From NCBI RefSeq assembly GCF_001183985.1, contig NZ_LFZW01000001.1, positions 1,457,812 through 1,521,811 on the forward strand: a stretch of 64,000 bases of DNA. Direction: 5' to 3'. The notes below the pieces were generated by a model. The model made no database searches and had not been told where the DNA came from. It saw only the letters and a list, made by a program, of their open reading frames with translations. The position numbers were made by a program, and so were the translations under genes. The number at the start of each line of letters is the position of its first letter. Within the stretch, counting starts at the first letter, position 1. Source of the stretch: Peribacillus loiseleuriae (lineage in GTDB: Bacteria; Bacillota; Bacilli; Bacillales; DSM-1321). This document shows, in pieces, positions 43,935 to 54,538 of the stretch.

Positions 43935-44816
43935 ATGTCATTTTCTGAGTTTCATTTATTATCTGTTTTAGCGCAAGAAATGAACATGCGTAAAGCGGCT
44001 GAACGTTTATTCGTCTCACAACCTGCCTTGTCACAGCGATTGCAAACGATTGAGAAGGATTGGAATGCTAAATTATTTCTTCGTTCACAAAAAGGACTTA
44101 CTTTAACACCAGCTGGGGAAGTGGTCATCCGTCTAGCAAATGAAGTATTAGTAAAAGAAGAAAAAGCCAGAGAAAGTATTCAAGCTATGGATCATGAAGT
44201 GTATGGAACATTGAAAATAGCTTGTGCTTCAATTGTTGGGCAAAACTGGCTACCTCCAGTCTTGAAAAAATTTGTGCAAAAATATCCCTATGCCAAAATC
44301 TCACTTATTACTGGCTGGAGCAGTGAAATATTAAAATCATTATATGATGGCCAAGTACATATTGGGATTATACGTGGGGCACCTGATTGGAAGGGCCATA
44401 AACAGCATTTATTCACTGATATGTTGTACTTAGTTGATACGGAAATGAATGAGCTTGAACAAGTTCTAGAAACAGATCGGCCATTCATCCAGTTTAAGAG
44501 TGATTCAAATTATTATCAGGAAATTCAAGATTGGTGGCATCGCCATTTCCAGACGACACCTAAGAATACGATTATTGTTGACCAAATTGAAACATGTAAG
44601 CAAATGGTTTTCAATGGTATCGGTTATGCTATTCTTCCAGCTATTACACTTCATGATAAAGATCAAAATGTCTTTAAAATCCCCCTCTTAGACGGACAAA
44701 ATCATTCGATTCAGAGAGATACATGGCTGTGTGGATACGAATCTGCATTTCAATTAAAGCAAGTAAAAGCATTTGAAGAGATTGTTGCTGAACATATTCT
44801 CACGCATGGACTATGA
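43935..44816 (+). CDS. ccpC: LysR family regulator CcpC
   Basis: 293 residues from ATG 43935 (AAGGTG upstream). N-terminal HTH 'MNMRKAAERLFVSQPALSQRLQTIEK' and effector domain with 'AKISLITGWSSEILKSLYDGQVHIGIIRG', nearly the wording of B. subtilis CcpC, the citrate-responsive repressor of citZ and citB. Location after darB is the same. It would link TCA-branch genes to citrate level. Confidence 0.92.
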   Translation: MSFSEFHLLSVLAQEMNMRKAAERLFVSQPALSQRLQTIEKDWNAKLFLRSQKGLTLTPAGEVVIRLANEVLVKEEKARESIQAMDHEVYGTLKIACASIVGQNWLPPVLKKFVQKYPYAKISLITGWSSEILKSLYDGQVHIGIIRGAPDWKGHKQHLFTDMLYLVDTEMNELEQVLETDRPFIQFKSDSNYYQEIQDWWHRHFQTTPKNTIIVDQIETCKQMVFNGIGYAILPAITLHDKDQNVFKIPLLDGQNHSIQRDTWLCGYESAFQLKQVKAFEEIVAEHILTHGL

Positions 44817-44854
44817 TTAACAAGGTATGAGTAAAATGATTGTAGGAGGATTTT

Positions 44855-45172
44855 AACCCTTTATTTCCAGAAAGAAGGCCTTTAATTGCTAATACGTCGG
44901 AACTGTTTATTGATTTAAAAGGGAAGGGGGCATGTTGCTTATCCGCATGAAACAAGTGATATGGTTGTTGCTGCATGTTCACTAGCTGCAATCAACTGTT
45001 TTAGAAACGTGAATTCGCCTGATTTAGCGGTTGATGAAGAAAATCCTCATGATTGAAGTTTCACATTATGTTCTGGTTAGGTGTAAATTCAACATATCGA
45101 CTGCATCATACTAAATTAAATCCAGATGAGCAGGCGATTGAAAAACAATTACTTTGCTTATTCACAATATAA
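44855..45172 (+). pseudogene. Unidentified decayed gene with frameshifts
   Basis: Three protein-like segments in successive frames: NPLFPERRPLIANTSELFID, then VAYPHETSDMVVAACSLAAI, then [20 protein letters not shown] ending at a stop near 45172. Gene-like composition, but broken by at least two frameshifts and lacking a start. Family not recognised. Confidence 0.4.
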
Positions 45173-45316
45173 CTTTATAAAAGATCGAATAAATAATAAT
45201 AAGGAGAGGTAAGGGGATTTTCATTATCTTCAAGCTTATTGAGTTGAAAAAAGCTTTCGCGCTTCTCATATGGTAGAATAGCAGTGCATAAAGTTAGCTT
45301 GTTGGAGGTAGAATTC

Positions 45317-45976
45317 GTGAAAAAAGAATTTGCAGTAATCGGGCTTGGACGATTTGGAGGCAGTATCGTTAGAGCTCTAATCGAGGAAGGCATGGAAGTG
45401 CTTGCCATTGATATGGATGAGGATCGGGTTAATGAATATGCGATGATTGCTTCACATGCAGTTATTGGAGATACAACAGAAGAAAATGTTCTTAAAAGCC
45501 TTGGAATCCGAAATTTCGATCATGTGATTGTCGCAATTGGGGATAATATTCAATCGAGTATCCTGACGACTTTAATATTAAAGGAATTAGGTGTTGAAAG
45601 TATTACAGTGAAGGCCCAAAATGATTATCACGAGAAAGTTTTGATAAAAATTGGTGCAGATCATGTTGTTCATCCTGAGAGAGACATGGGAAAGCGTATT
45701 GCACACAGCATCGTATCGAATAATGTTCTTGATTATTTAGAATTATCTGATGAACATTCCATCGTGGAAATTGTGGTAAGTTCTAAAATGGAAGGTAAAA
45801 CCATTATTGATCTTGATATTAGGGCGCGTTATGGAATTAATATTGTTGCTGTAAAAAGAGGGGGAGAAATCATTGTTTCGCCTCAAGGAAATGATCCAAT
45901 TCACAAAGGGGATATCTTGATTGTCATCGGTGCTGACTCAGATATTAACCGTTTTGAAAAAAAGACTGTAGATTAA
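45317..45976 (+). CDS. ktrC: Potassium uptake regulatory subunit KtrC
   Basis: 219 residues from GTG 45317 (TTGGAGGTAG upstream). N-terminal RCK domain with nucleotide motif GLGRFGGSIVRAL and acidic end of the second strand (AIDMDEDR), C-terminal RCK-C domain (about 135-215). It forms the ring that gates the KtrD channel; the membrane subunit is not in this window. Position before rnjA matches B. subtilis. Repeat R5 follows. Confidence 0.92.
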   Translation: MKKEFAVIGLGRFGGSIVRALIEEGMEVLAIDMDEDRVNEYAMIASHAVIGDTTEENVLKSLGIRNFDHVIVAIGDNIQSSILTTLILKELGVESITVKAQNDYHEKVLIKIGADHVVHPERDMGKRIAHSIVSNNVLDYLELSDEHSIVEIVVSSKMEGKTIIDLDIRARYGINIVAVKRGGEIIVSPQGNDPIHKGDILIVIGADSDINRFEKKTVD

Positions 45977-46146
45977 GAACAAATGCACAAGCGCCTTGAT
46001 CAACTTCAACTTAAAGCATAAGACAAGCAAGTTGTATGGGGGGCGACTTTCTTCCCATTAGATTGATTCGTTTGTAGTTGTTTGCACTAGTTGCGGACAG
46101 ACCCATTAAATGATCCATAATAAAATCATATAGTATGCCCAGTAAT

Positions 46147-46274
46147 AAAGAGGATGTCCCATAAAGCAAAGGGTCGGACCCCGCAACTACTACATACAGT
46201 TTAAATGAAGTGTAAGTAACACGATAAACTGTGTGGTAAGTGCTGGGTCCGACCTTTTTGGGACATCCTCTTTT
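46147..46274. repeat. Dispersed inverted-repeat element, copy R5 (best conserved)
   Basis: Perfect 14-base terminal pair AAAGAGGATGTCCC / GGGACATCCTCTTT, then AAAGGGTCGGACCC / GGGTCCGACCTTTT inside, giving a nearly complete palindrome of 128 bases around TTAAATGAAGTGTAAGTAAC. Lies between convergent ktrC and rnjA and may act as terminator for both. Confidence 0.8.
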
Positions 46275-46288
46275 ATATATAACTTTTG

Positions 46289-47956
46289 TTATACTTCCAT
46301 GATAATTGGTAAAATCATTGGACGGCGTTTTGTTTTTTCGTAAAGGAATGGAGATAGTGTGTCTGTAATTTCATTTTTAATTTCAGACCATTGAGTCGTC
46401 TTGCGTTCCATTACTTTATTTAGGTGCTTTGTAATGAGCGCTTGGGCATCGTTAATTAAGTCGCCTGATTCTCTCATGTATACAAAGCCTCTTGAAATGA
46501 TATCTGGACCAGCGGCAATCTTGAAGTCTTTCATGTTGATGCTGACAACCACGACAACAAGTCCTTCCTCAGAAAGGATGCGACGGTCACGTAAAACGAT
46601 ATTCCCGATATCACCAATACCGCTACCATCAATATAAACGGAGCCTGAAGGGATCTTTCCAGCCACTTGTGCTGTATTTTCACTTAAGGCAAGTACTTCA
46701 CCGTTATCCATGATGAAACAATTTTCCTCTGGAACCCCGCAGTCGATGGCATGCTGGCTGTGCAATTTTTGCATCCGATATTCACCATGAATCGGCATGA
46801 AGAACTTTGGCTTAATTAAACGAAGCATCAGCTTTTGTTCTTGTTGTCCACCATGACCTGACGTATGGATGTTACTGAGCGGTCCACTAATCACGTCCGC
46901 ACCAGCGCGGTATAATTGATTAATCGTTCTAGAAACACTGATTGTATTTCCTGGAATCGGTGAAGATGAGAATACAACTGTATCTCCTGGAATGATTTGA
47001 ATTTGACGATGCGTACCATTAGCAATTCTTGATAGAGCAGCCATTGGCTCGCCTTGGCTACCTGTACAAAGAATTGTTACACGGTTTGCAGGAAGTCGAT
47101 TGATTTGTTGAGCATCGATAAACGTATCTTTTGGTGCAACAATATACCCTAAATCTTGTCCGATTGTGAGTGCTGCTTCCATGCTTCTACCAAAAACCGC
47201 GACTTTCCGCCCATTTTTAACAGCTGCTTCAACGACTTGTTGCAGTCTGTGAATGTTTGAAGCAAACGTAGCGAAAATAATTCGACCTTCCACTTTACGG
47301 AAAATATCATCAATGCTCTCGCCAACACGGCGTTCTGACATTGTAAAAGTCTGAACCTCACTATTCGTACTATCGGATAGTAAGCATAGAACGCCTTCTT
47401 TTCCAATTTCAGCCATCTTTGTTAAATTAGCAGGTTCTCCTACTGGTGTAAAATCGAATTTAAAGTCTCCAGTATGAACAATTTGTCCTGGAGGAGTTTT
47501 AACAACAATCCCATAAGAATCTGGGATACTGTGAGTTGTTCTGAAAAACGAAACAGATGTTTTACGGAACTTAATCACGTCATCCTCTTGAAATTCATGT
47601 AATTTTGTTTGACGTAGAAGACCATGCTCTTCTAATTTATTGCGTAACAATCCTAATGCTAATTTTCCACCATAAACAGGAATGTTAATGGCTTTTAGTA
47701 AATAGGGAATTCCGCCAATATGGTCTTCATGTCCGTGGGTAATGAAAAGACCCTTAATTTTATCTACATTTTTTACTAAGTACGTATAATCTGGAATCAC
47801 GTAGTCGATGCCTAGAAGTTCGTCCTCTGGAAATTTAATTCCTGCATCGATAATAATAATTTCATCCTGGAATTGTACTGCATACGTATTCTTACCGATT
47901 TCACCTAGGCCGCCGAGTGCATAAACGGCAGTTTGGTCATTTTTCACAAATTTCAT
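46289..47956 (-). CDS. rnjA: Ribonuclease J1
   Basis: 555 residues, full length. Metallo-beta-lactamase motif HGHEDH at 74-79, beta-CASP region with '[11 protein letters not shown]' and C-terminal '[11 protein letters not shown]' and 'PIHGEYRMQ' motifs. Essential 5'-3' exo- and endonuclease for rRNA maturation and mRNA decay. It follows rpoY after a 3-base gap, as in B. subtilis. In B. subtilis SR1P/GapA binds this enzyme; SR1P is encoded 10 kb away here. Confidence 0.97.
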   Translation of the reverse strand: MKFVKNDQTAVYALGGLGEIGKNTYAVQFQDEIIIIDAGIKFPEDELLGIDYVIPDYTYLVKNVDKIKGLFITHGHEDHIGGIPYLLKAINIPVYGGKLALGLLRNKLEEHGLLRQTKLHEFQEDDVIKFRKTSVSFFRTTHSIPDSYGIVVKTPPGQIVHTGDFKFDFTPVGEPANLTKMAEIGKEGVLCLLSDSTNSEVQTFTMSERRVGESIDDIFRKVEGRIIFATFASNIHRLQQVVEAAVKNGRKVAVFGRSMEAALTIGQDLGYIVAPKDTFIDAQQINRLPANRVTILCTGSQGEPMAALSRIANGTHRQIQIIPGDTVVFSSSPIPGNTISVSRTINQLYRAGADVISGPLSNIHTSGHGGQQEQKLMLRLIKPKFFMPIHGEYRMQKLHSQHAIDCGVPEENCFIMDNGEVLALSENTAQVAGKIPSGSVYIDGSGIGDIGNIVLRDRRILSEEGLVVVVVSINMKDFKIAAGPDIISRGFVYMRESGDLINDAQALITKHLNKVMERKTTQWSEIKNEITDTLSPFLYEKTKRRPMILPIIMEV

Positions 47957-47959
47957 AAA

Positions 47960-48175
47960 TTATCCTAACTCCAATACATTAAAATCTTCTTTATTTTTCT
48001 TTTCATATTCATAATATGCCCCTGTAACCGCCTCAACATATTCAATATTATAAGGAAAATCCTTTATTTTATCGCGAACTTCTCGCTCAGACTCTCCCTC
48101 AACATAAATAACTTGGGTATGCTCTCTTACGGGTACATTTTTTGGATCTTCTTGATAGTAAACTTTAAAAACCAT
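47960..48175 (-). CDS. rpoY: RNA polymerase epsilon subunit RpoY (YkzG)
   Basis: 71 residues from ATG 48175 (AGGAGAGAAAG upstream); the open frame extends further upstream without a site. 'MVFKVYYQEDPKNVPVREHTQ' and 'EREVRDKIKDFPYNIEYVEAV' match the small Gram-positive RNAP subunit. Co-transcribed with rnjA. Confidence 0.92.
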   Translation of the reverse strand: MVFKVYYQEDPKNVPVREHTQVIYVEGESEREVRDKIKDFPYNIEYVEAVTGAYYEYEKKNKEDFNVLELG

Positions 48176-48339
48176 TACTTTCTCTCCTCTTCTTTTTAAA
48201 TTGCTTGTTTCATTATATATAAAAAAAACAATTTTTTCATGTTTTAGTACATCATGTGAACACTGAATCAATTAAGTGTAAGTGTGAAGACCTCTTCTGT
48301 CCATTCATTTCCGTTCATTAGGTCTATAATGCACTTTAC

Positions 48340-48375
48340 ACAAGCAAGAAGCCCTTCGCAAGTATTTGAAGGGCT
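48340..48375 (-). terminator. Hairpin downstream of micro-ORF
   Basis: AGCCCTTC and GAAGGGCT arms around GCAAGTATTT, followed on the minus strand by a T-poor tail; 15 bases after the micro-ORF stop. Confidence 0.45.
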
Positions 48376-48388
48376 ATATCAAATAATT

Positions 48389-48460
48389 TTATGCGATTGA
48401 TTTCCTTTTTAAAAGATCATTCCATTGTTTACGTAGCTTTTTGCGTAGCTTCTTTAACAT
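48389..48460 (-). CDS. 23-residue basic micro-ORF
   Basis: MLKKLRKKLRKQWNDLLKRK then SIA. ATG preceded by GGGAGTGATCACC, stop followed by a hairpin, so it has the layout of a real micro-gene. Ten of 23 residues are Lys or Arg and it would form an amphipathic helix. Could be a leader or toxin-like peptide; too short for any family call. The rest of 48176-48790 shows nothing more. Confidence 0.4.
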   Translation of the reverse strand: MLKKLRKKLRKQWNDLLKRKSIA

Positions 48461-48790
48461 GGTGATCACTCCCTTGTCTTTTATTGTATAGAATAATTTA
48501 ATAAAGTAAATACATATTTCCCAGATAATAGGAATTATCAGAAAAAAACCACTGATACCCAGCTTTGACCGATGAAGGAAGTAGTTATAGTATATACATA
48601 GAATGAAAATTCTCTAATGCCAAATAATGGATGATAAAACATTCTTTAATGGAAGATTCTTGACATATACCAGAACGCAGTTTTTAATAAATATGAAGAA
48701 TGCTACAGAATAATTTTTAAGAAAAAATCAAATAAGATAAAAAATTTGACAAAAACTTTATTAAAATGGAATGGACGTGTTGAAGAAGAT

Positions 48791-49567
48791 ATGCAGAAAA
48801 TTGTATTTTTTGATATAGATGGAACATTGCTTGATTACGAGAAGACATTGCCTGCATCGACTAAGGCTGCTATTAAGCAACTGCAAGAGAATGGGGTTTA
48901 TGTTGCGATTGCAACTGGAAGAGCACCATTTATGTTCGAATCCTTAAGAGAGGAATTGGACATCGAGTCGTTTGTTAGCTTTAACGGTCAATATGTAGTA
49001 TTTGAAAATGAAGTGATCTACAAAAATCCCCTTTCAGTCGATGAACTTAAGCGTTTGCATGAGATGGCCAGAGAGAATGATGAAACATCTCTAGTGTTTA
49101 TGAATGAGAAAACGATGAAAGCGAATGTTAGTCATAGTGATAGAATTGAAGAGGCGATAGGTACATTAAAATTTCCACATCCGGAACGTCAAGATGATTT
49201 CTATCATGATAAAGAAATATATCAAAGCCTTGTCTTTTGTACAACGGAAGAAGAAGAGGCACTGATTACTGGTAAGTTCGATAAATTCAAATTTATTCGT
49301 TGGCATGATCTATCTATCGATGTGTTACCGTTTGGTGGTTCAAAAGCAGAAGGAATTAAACAGTTTGTAAAGAAAGCTGGCTTTGACATGGAAAATGTCT
49401 ATGCATTCGGTGATGGACTAAATGATATTGAAATGCTTGAAACGGTTGGATATGGCATAGCGATGGGTAATGCACAAGACGAGGTTAAGAAACACGCGGA
49501 TTATGTAACAAAGGATGTAAGTGAAGACGGAATTCTTTATGGCTTACGTCAAGTAGGGCTTATATAA
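48791..49567 (+). CDS. ykrA: Cof-type HAD phosphatase YkrA
   Basis: 258 residues from ATG 48791; the frame is open from 48746. HAD motifs: FFDIDGTLL (nucleophile Asp 8), ATG in 'VAIATGRAP', Lys in 'GGSKAEGIK' and 'GDGLNDIEML'. Cap type IIB; these enzymes hydrolyse phosphosugars or similar. In B. subtilis ykrA sits next to defB as here. Confidence 0.88.
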   Translation: MQKIVFFDIDGTLLDYEKTLPASTKAAIKQLQENGVYVAIATGRAPFMFESLREELDIESFVSFNGQYVVFENEVIYKNPLSVDELKRLHEMARENDETSLVFMNEKTMKANVSHSDRIEEAIGTLKFPHPERQDDFYHDKEIYQSLVFCTTEEEEALITGKFDKFKFIRWHDLSIDVLPFGGSKAEGIKQFVKKAGFDMENVYAFGDGLNDIEMLETVGYGIAMGNAQDEVKKHADYVTKDVSEDGILYGLRQVGLI

Positions 49568-49573
49568 CGAAAA

Positions 49574-49703
49574 TGGAGGCTTGTCCCAAAATGAAAGGGT
49601 TAGAAACCCCACATCTACTATATATCGTTTTATGATGTGTATCTAACACAATAAATTGAGTATAGAGTGTGAGGTTAGATCAATTTGAGACAACCTCCTT
49701 CTT
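49574..49703. repeat. Dispersed inverted-repeat element, copy R6
   Basis: Starts TGGAGGCTTGTCCCAAAATG and ends TTTGAGACAACCTCCTTC; interior ATCTACTATATATCGTTTTA and its partner. Lies between convergent ykrA and defB. Confidence 0.7.
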
Positions 49704-49719
49704 TTTTAGCTTAACGCCA

Positions 49720-50274
49720 TCATCGCTCAAGCGGTATTGCATCAGCAGAAATATCGAATGGGTCGATTTCGTTAATTCGATCAAAAAACATAATGCCATT
49801 TAGATGGTCAATTTCATGCTGGAAAACGACAGCAGGCAACCCTTTTAGCTTAAGCGTTATTTCTTCGTCATTTAAGTCCACACCTTTGACGGTTATTTTT
49901 GCGTATCTTGGAACAAATCCCGGGAAGGGACGATCAACTGATAAGCAACCTTCTCCATTGGTTAAATAGGTTTGCGCTTTTGTGTGCCTGATGATTCTTG
50001 GATTAAATAATGCATAACTATACTGGTTTCCTTCAGAATCTTTTACATGAACAGCAATCATTCGTTTTGATACATTAATTTGGGGAGCGGCAAGCCCAAC
50101 GCCTGGCCGGAGTCCAAATTCATTTGCCTTTTCAGGGTCTTGGCTGTTTTTAACATAGTCGAGCATACTTGATAAAATTTCTCGTTCTTCCTTAGAAGCT
50201 GGTAAGGTTACTTCAGCAGCTTTACTACGAAGTGTTGGGTGTCCCTCTCTAATGATATCTTCCATTGTAAGCAT
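49720..50274 (-). CDS. defB: Peptide deformylase DefB
   Basis: 184 residues. The three deformylase motifs are intact: GVGLAAPQI (58-66), EGCLS (108-112, metal Cys110) and QHEIDH (152-157, metal His153 and His157 with catalytic Glu154). Removes the formyl group from nascent proteins. Type 2 insert present, as in YkrB. The upstream gap 50275-50593 holds no recognised feature. Confidence 0.95.
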   Translation of the reverse strand: MLTMEDIIREGHPTLRSKAAEVTLPASKEEREILSSMLDYVKNSQDPEKANEFGLRPGVGLAAPQINVSKRMIAVHVKDSEGNQYSYALFNPRIIRHTKAQTYLTNGEGCLSVDRPFPGFVPRYAKITVKGVDLNDEEITLKLKGLPAVVFQHEIDHLNGIMFFDRINEIDPFDISADAIPLER

Positions 50275-50593
50275 ATCTTTCGACCTTCTTTCTTAAATAT
50301 ATCCAGAGATAGAAATGTTACTTAGATTTACAAGCTGTAATCCCAACTGAATTGGGGTTTCGCTTTATATGTATACATAAAGATAGTTTATCAAAGTTTA
50401 ACCAAATAGTTAATGGTCTCAATGTGTTAATGACAGTATAGGTGAAATTTTTTATGCTTCAGTTTTAGGTAATACAAAAAATACAATGAGGGGGAAGCTA
50501 CTACATATAGCGCTTCCCTTGAAATGGTACTTGAATAAGCTAAACTTTATTTGTTTCTTTTTTAAATTTAAGAGATTAAAGATTAGGTGTGGG

Positions 50594-50761
50594 TTAACAC
50601 AAACAAGCACCGACGATAATCAATAGAATAAAGAGTACGACAATTAATGCGAATCCGCTACCAAATCCGCCTCCAAATCCGCCTCCGCCTCCGCCGTATC
50701 CATAACTGGGGCAAGTCTCAATTGGATAACAGCAGTCATTTCCGTAGCCACCATAATACAT
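50594..50761 (-). CDS. YjcZ family sporulation-associated small protein
   Basis: 55 residues from ATG 50761, with CGGAGGGATC upstream. Glycine-, tyrosine- and cysteine-rich head ([20 protein letters not shown], then a GGGGGG run) and a hydrophobic tail ([19 protein letters not shown]). This head-tail layout is the YjcZ/CotX-like small membrane protein family found in spore formers. Expressed as a single gene. Confidence 0.8.
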   Translation of the reverse strand: MYYGGYGNDCCYPIETCPSYGYGGGGGGFGGGFGSGFALIVVLFILLIIVGACLC

Positions 50762-51016
50762 AAGGATCCCTCCGTTTTTTTATTCCATCAATCCTAAGGG
50801 AGCGATGTACTTACAACCTATGCGAAGAAGATAAATTGGTCTGGGCTTTTGCCTATTCATAAAGATTTAAGACAAGTCATATATTCAAGAGATACTGGAC
50901 ATATATATAAATTTCTTTCAGATGCTAAGGGGCAGGATATACGGATAGATGTTAGCTGTCAAAAACAAACGAATTCCAGTATAGTAGTCTATATAGAGAT
51001 TAGGGGGAGTTTAACA

Positions 51017-51688
51017 ATGAGTAAGTTTTTTAAATGGACTGTGTTATGTTTAGTGTTGGGCGGAATCCTTTCGGGATGTACAGCTAAAGACTCTCCAGAA
51101 GAACAAATATATCAAATACTCGAAGCGGCTGTGAAGAAAGAAAAAACCTTTGAAGAGCAGCAGCAGCCTATTGCTGAACTGGAGAATAAAGAAAAAGAGT
51201 ATTACACCACGATTCTTAAACTTGGCTTGAGGGAGTTTGACCAAATTGTTAAACTTTCTAATGAAGCTATCAATAATATTGAAAAACGAAAAGAGCTTAT
51301 TGAAAAAGAACGTGAAAGCATGCTTGCTTCTCACGAAAAGTTTAAACAAATTGATGATAAAATTAAAAATATTGAGGATCAGCACCTAAAAAAAGAAGCG
51401 GAAAAATTAAAGGTGACTATGATTGAACGGTATGAGGCGCACGAAAAACTTTATACTTTTTATAAGAAAAGTTTAGATTTGGATAAAGCTTTATATACTC
51501 TTTTTCAAAAAGAAAACTTAAAGATGGATGAACTAGAAGCACAAATCGAGAAGATTAATCAATCCTACCAAACGGTGATTGAAGCAAACGATGCTTTTAA
51601 TAATAAAACGAATCAATATAATGAAGAAAAACAGAAGTTCTATAAAGATGCAGAGATTGAAATTGCAACTACGGATGAAGCTAAGTAA
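51017..51688 (+). CDS. ykyA: YkyA family lipoprotein
   Basis: 223 residues from ATG 51017 (TAGGGGGAG upstream). Lipobox LSGC gives a membrane-anchored protein; the rest is a long coiled-coil-like helix-rich body (KELIEKERESMLASHEKFKQ). B. subtilis YkyA precedes pdhA in the same way. Function unknown, described as putative cell-wall or YkyA-family protein. The longer upstream frame (from 50849) has no start signal. Confidence 0.85.
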   Translation: MSKFFKWTVLCLVLGGILSGCTAKDSPEEQIYQILEAAVKKEKTFEEQQQPIAELENKEKEYYTTILKLGLREFDQIVKLSNEAINNIEKRKELIEKERESMLASHEKFKQIDDKIKNIEDQHLKKEAEKLKVTMIERYEAHEKLYTFYKKSLDLDKALYTLFQKENLKMDELEAQIEKINQSYQTVIEANDAFNNKTNQYNEEKQKFYKDAEIEIATTDEAK

Positions 51689-51724
51689 AATGAATGGCAA
51701 AAAATACCTGGATTCTCTAATGAA

Positions 51725-51760
51725 GCCGACTCATATTCTGATCGGTTTTTTCTGTTGCTT
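51725..51760 (+). terminator. Terminator after ykyA
   Basis: AAGCCGA and TCGGTTTTTTCT arms around a 12-base loop, ending in a T-run. Confidence 0.55.
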
Positions 51761-52071
51761 ATTTTTAGGTAGTTAATTTTGTTTGTATCCACTGAGTACG
51801 TGTACTTGCAGCTTGTTTAATATGATTCCTGAAAAAATGAATGTATGGATATAATAATTTTATGAAATTGTGTAATGATAGTATAGGGGAATTGCAACAT
51901 ATGTAAAGAAATGGGTAGAAAAGCATTATTTAAAGATAGCGCATACATCTGTCTTAAAACAGAACATCTTTTATAGTACAGATATTGAATTTTTAGTATA
52001 ACAGTTTTTTTATGATAAATATTTCTATGAATATTAATCGTTCCAAAGCCTATTAATATAGGTCGTTGTGA

Positions 52072-52100
52072 TTGACTATGCTCATGTGGTGAGGTAAACT
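52072..52100 (+). promoter_or_regulatory. Candidate pdhA promoter
   Basis: TTGACT (52072-52077), 17 bp, TAAACT (52095-52100), 195 bases before pdhA. The rest of 51761-52295 is AT-rich and otherwise unremarkable. Confidence 0.4.
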
Positions 52101-52277
52101 GAATTATGGATAAAGCATTGTATCATTTTGTTATTAGTTATTACTGATACAGAATATCGTGAGGATGGAAACCCAAAAGAATGTTTTGCATTCATTATTT
52201 ATGGGGAAAATACATTGGTATTTCATTTAGACGTTTAGAAATGAAGAATGCTTTATAAAATATAACCTTTTTATTGA

Positions 52278-53411
<1,134 letters not shown>

Positions 53412-53414
53412 GCC

Positions 53415-54392
53415 ATGGCTCAAATGACGATGATTCAAGCTATTACAGATGCGTTACGCACTGAATTAAAAAACGATGAAAATGTTCTTGTTTTCGGTGA
53501 AGACGTTGGTAAAAACGGTGGTGTATTCCGTGCTACGGAAAACCTACAAAAAGAATTTGGCGAAGATCGTGTATTTGATACTCCGCTTGCAGAGTCAGGT
53601 ATTGGCGGTATTGCCATCGGTCTTGGACTTCAAGGATTCCGTCCGGTTCCTGAAATCCAATTCTTCGGTTTCCTATTTGAAGTAATGGATTCTGTCGCAG
53701 GACAAATGTCTCGTATGCGTTACCGTTCAGGTGGCCGTTACCATTCACCAATTACAATCCGTTCTCCTTTCGGTGGTGGTGTACACACACCAGAAATGCA
53801 TGCGGACAGCCTTGAGGGATTAATGGCGCAAACACCAGGATTGAAAGTAGTGATTCCTTCTTCTCCTTATGACGCAAAAGGGTTACTAATTTCTTCTATC
53901 CGTGATAACGACCCAGTCATCTTCCTTGAGCATATGAAATTATACCGCTCTTTCCGTGAAGATGTGCCTGAAGAAGAATATACAATTCCTCTAGGCGTAG
54001 CTGCTGTGAAACGTGAAGGGAAAGATCTTTCTATTATTACTTACGGTGCGATGGTTCAAGAATCAATTAAAGCCGCAGAAGAATTAGAAAAAGAAGGACA
54101 TTCAGTAGAAGTCATCGACCTTCGTACGATTTCACCACTTGATATTGACACAATCATTGCATCTGTTGAAAAGACAGGTCGTGCAATTGTCGTTCAAGAA
54201 GCTCAAAAACAAGCTGGAATCGCGGCAAATGTTGTAGCGGAAATTAATGACCGTGCCATTCTTAGCCTAGATGCACCGGTGTTACGTGTAACAGCAGCAG
54301 ATACTGTATTTGCATTCTCACAAGCTGAACCGGTTTGGCTTCCTAACTACAAGGATGTTATGGAAACTGCGAAAAAAGTGTTGAATTTCTAA
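53415..54392 (+). CDS. pdhB: Pyruvate dehydrogenase E1 beta subunit
   Basis: 325 residues. '[21 protein letters not shown]', '[20 protein letters not shown]' and '[17 protein letters not shown]' are typical of the beta chain that completes the active site. A hairpin follows the stop before pdhC, so pdhAB may be partly separable from pdhCD. Confidence 0.97.
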   Translation: MAQMTMIQAITDALRTELKNDENVLVFGEDVGKNGGVFRATENLQKEFGEDRVFDTPLAESGIGGIAIGLGLQGFRPVPEIQFFGFLFEVMDSVAGQMSRMRYRSGGRYHSPITIRSPFGGGVHTPEMHADSLEGLMAQTPGLKVVIPSSPYDAKGLLISSIRDNDPVIFLEHMKLYRSFREDVPEEEYTIPLGVAAVKREGKDLSIITYGAMVQESIKAAEELEKEGHSVEVIDLRTISPLDIDTIIASVEKTGRAIVVQEAQKQAGIAANVVAEINDRAILSLDAPVLRVTAADTVFAFSQAEPVWLPNYKDVMETAKKVLNF

Positions 54393-54411
54393 TGATCTAA
54401 AAATTCACTGA

Positions 54412-54462
54412 AATCCGGTCCCTACATAATTTATAGATGCCGGATTTTAGGTTTTATGCAAA
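54412..54462 (+). terminator. Attenuating hairpin between pdhB and pdhC
   Basis: AAATCCGG and CCGGATTTTAGG arms with a 25-base loop. A TAATATG/ATTATAG-type -10 region lies before pdhC, so a second promoter is possible. Confidence 0.45.
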
Positions 54463-54538
54463 ATTGCTCGAATTATGAAAGATAAATTACTTTTTTTCAG
54501 ATAATATGTATGATTAAATTATAGGAGGTTGAGACTAA

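Noticed and set aside
50849-51016. Upstream extension of the ykyA frame as a longer protein
   Set aside because: The lipoprotein signal peptide begins at the ATG at 51017 with its own ribosome binding site; a longer start would bury the signal peptide.
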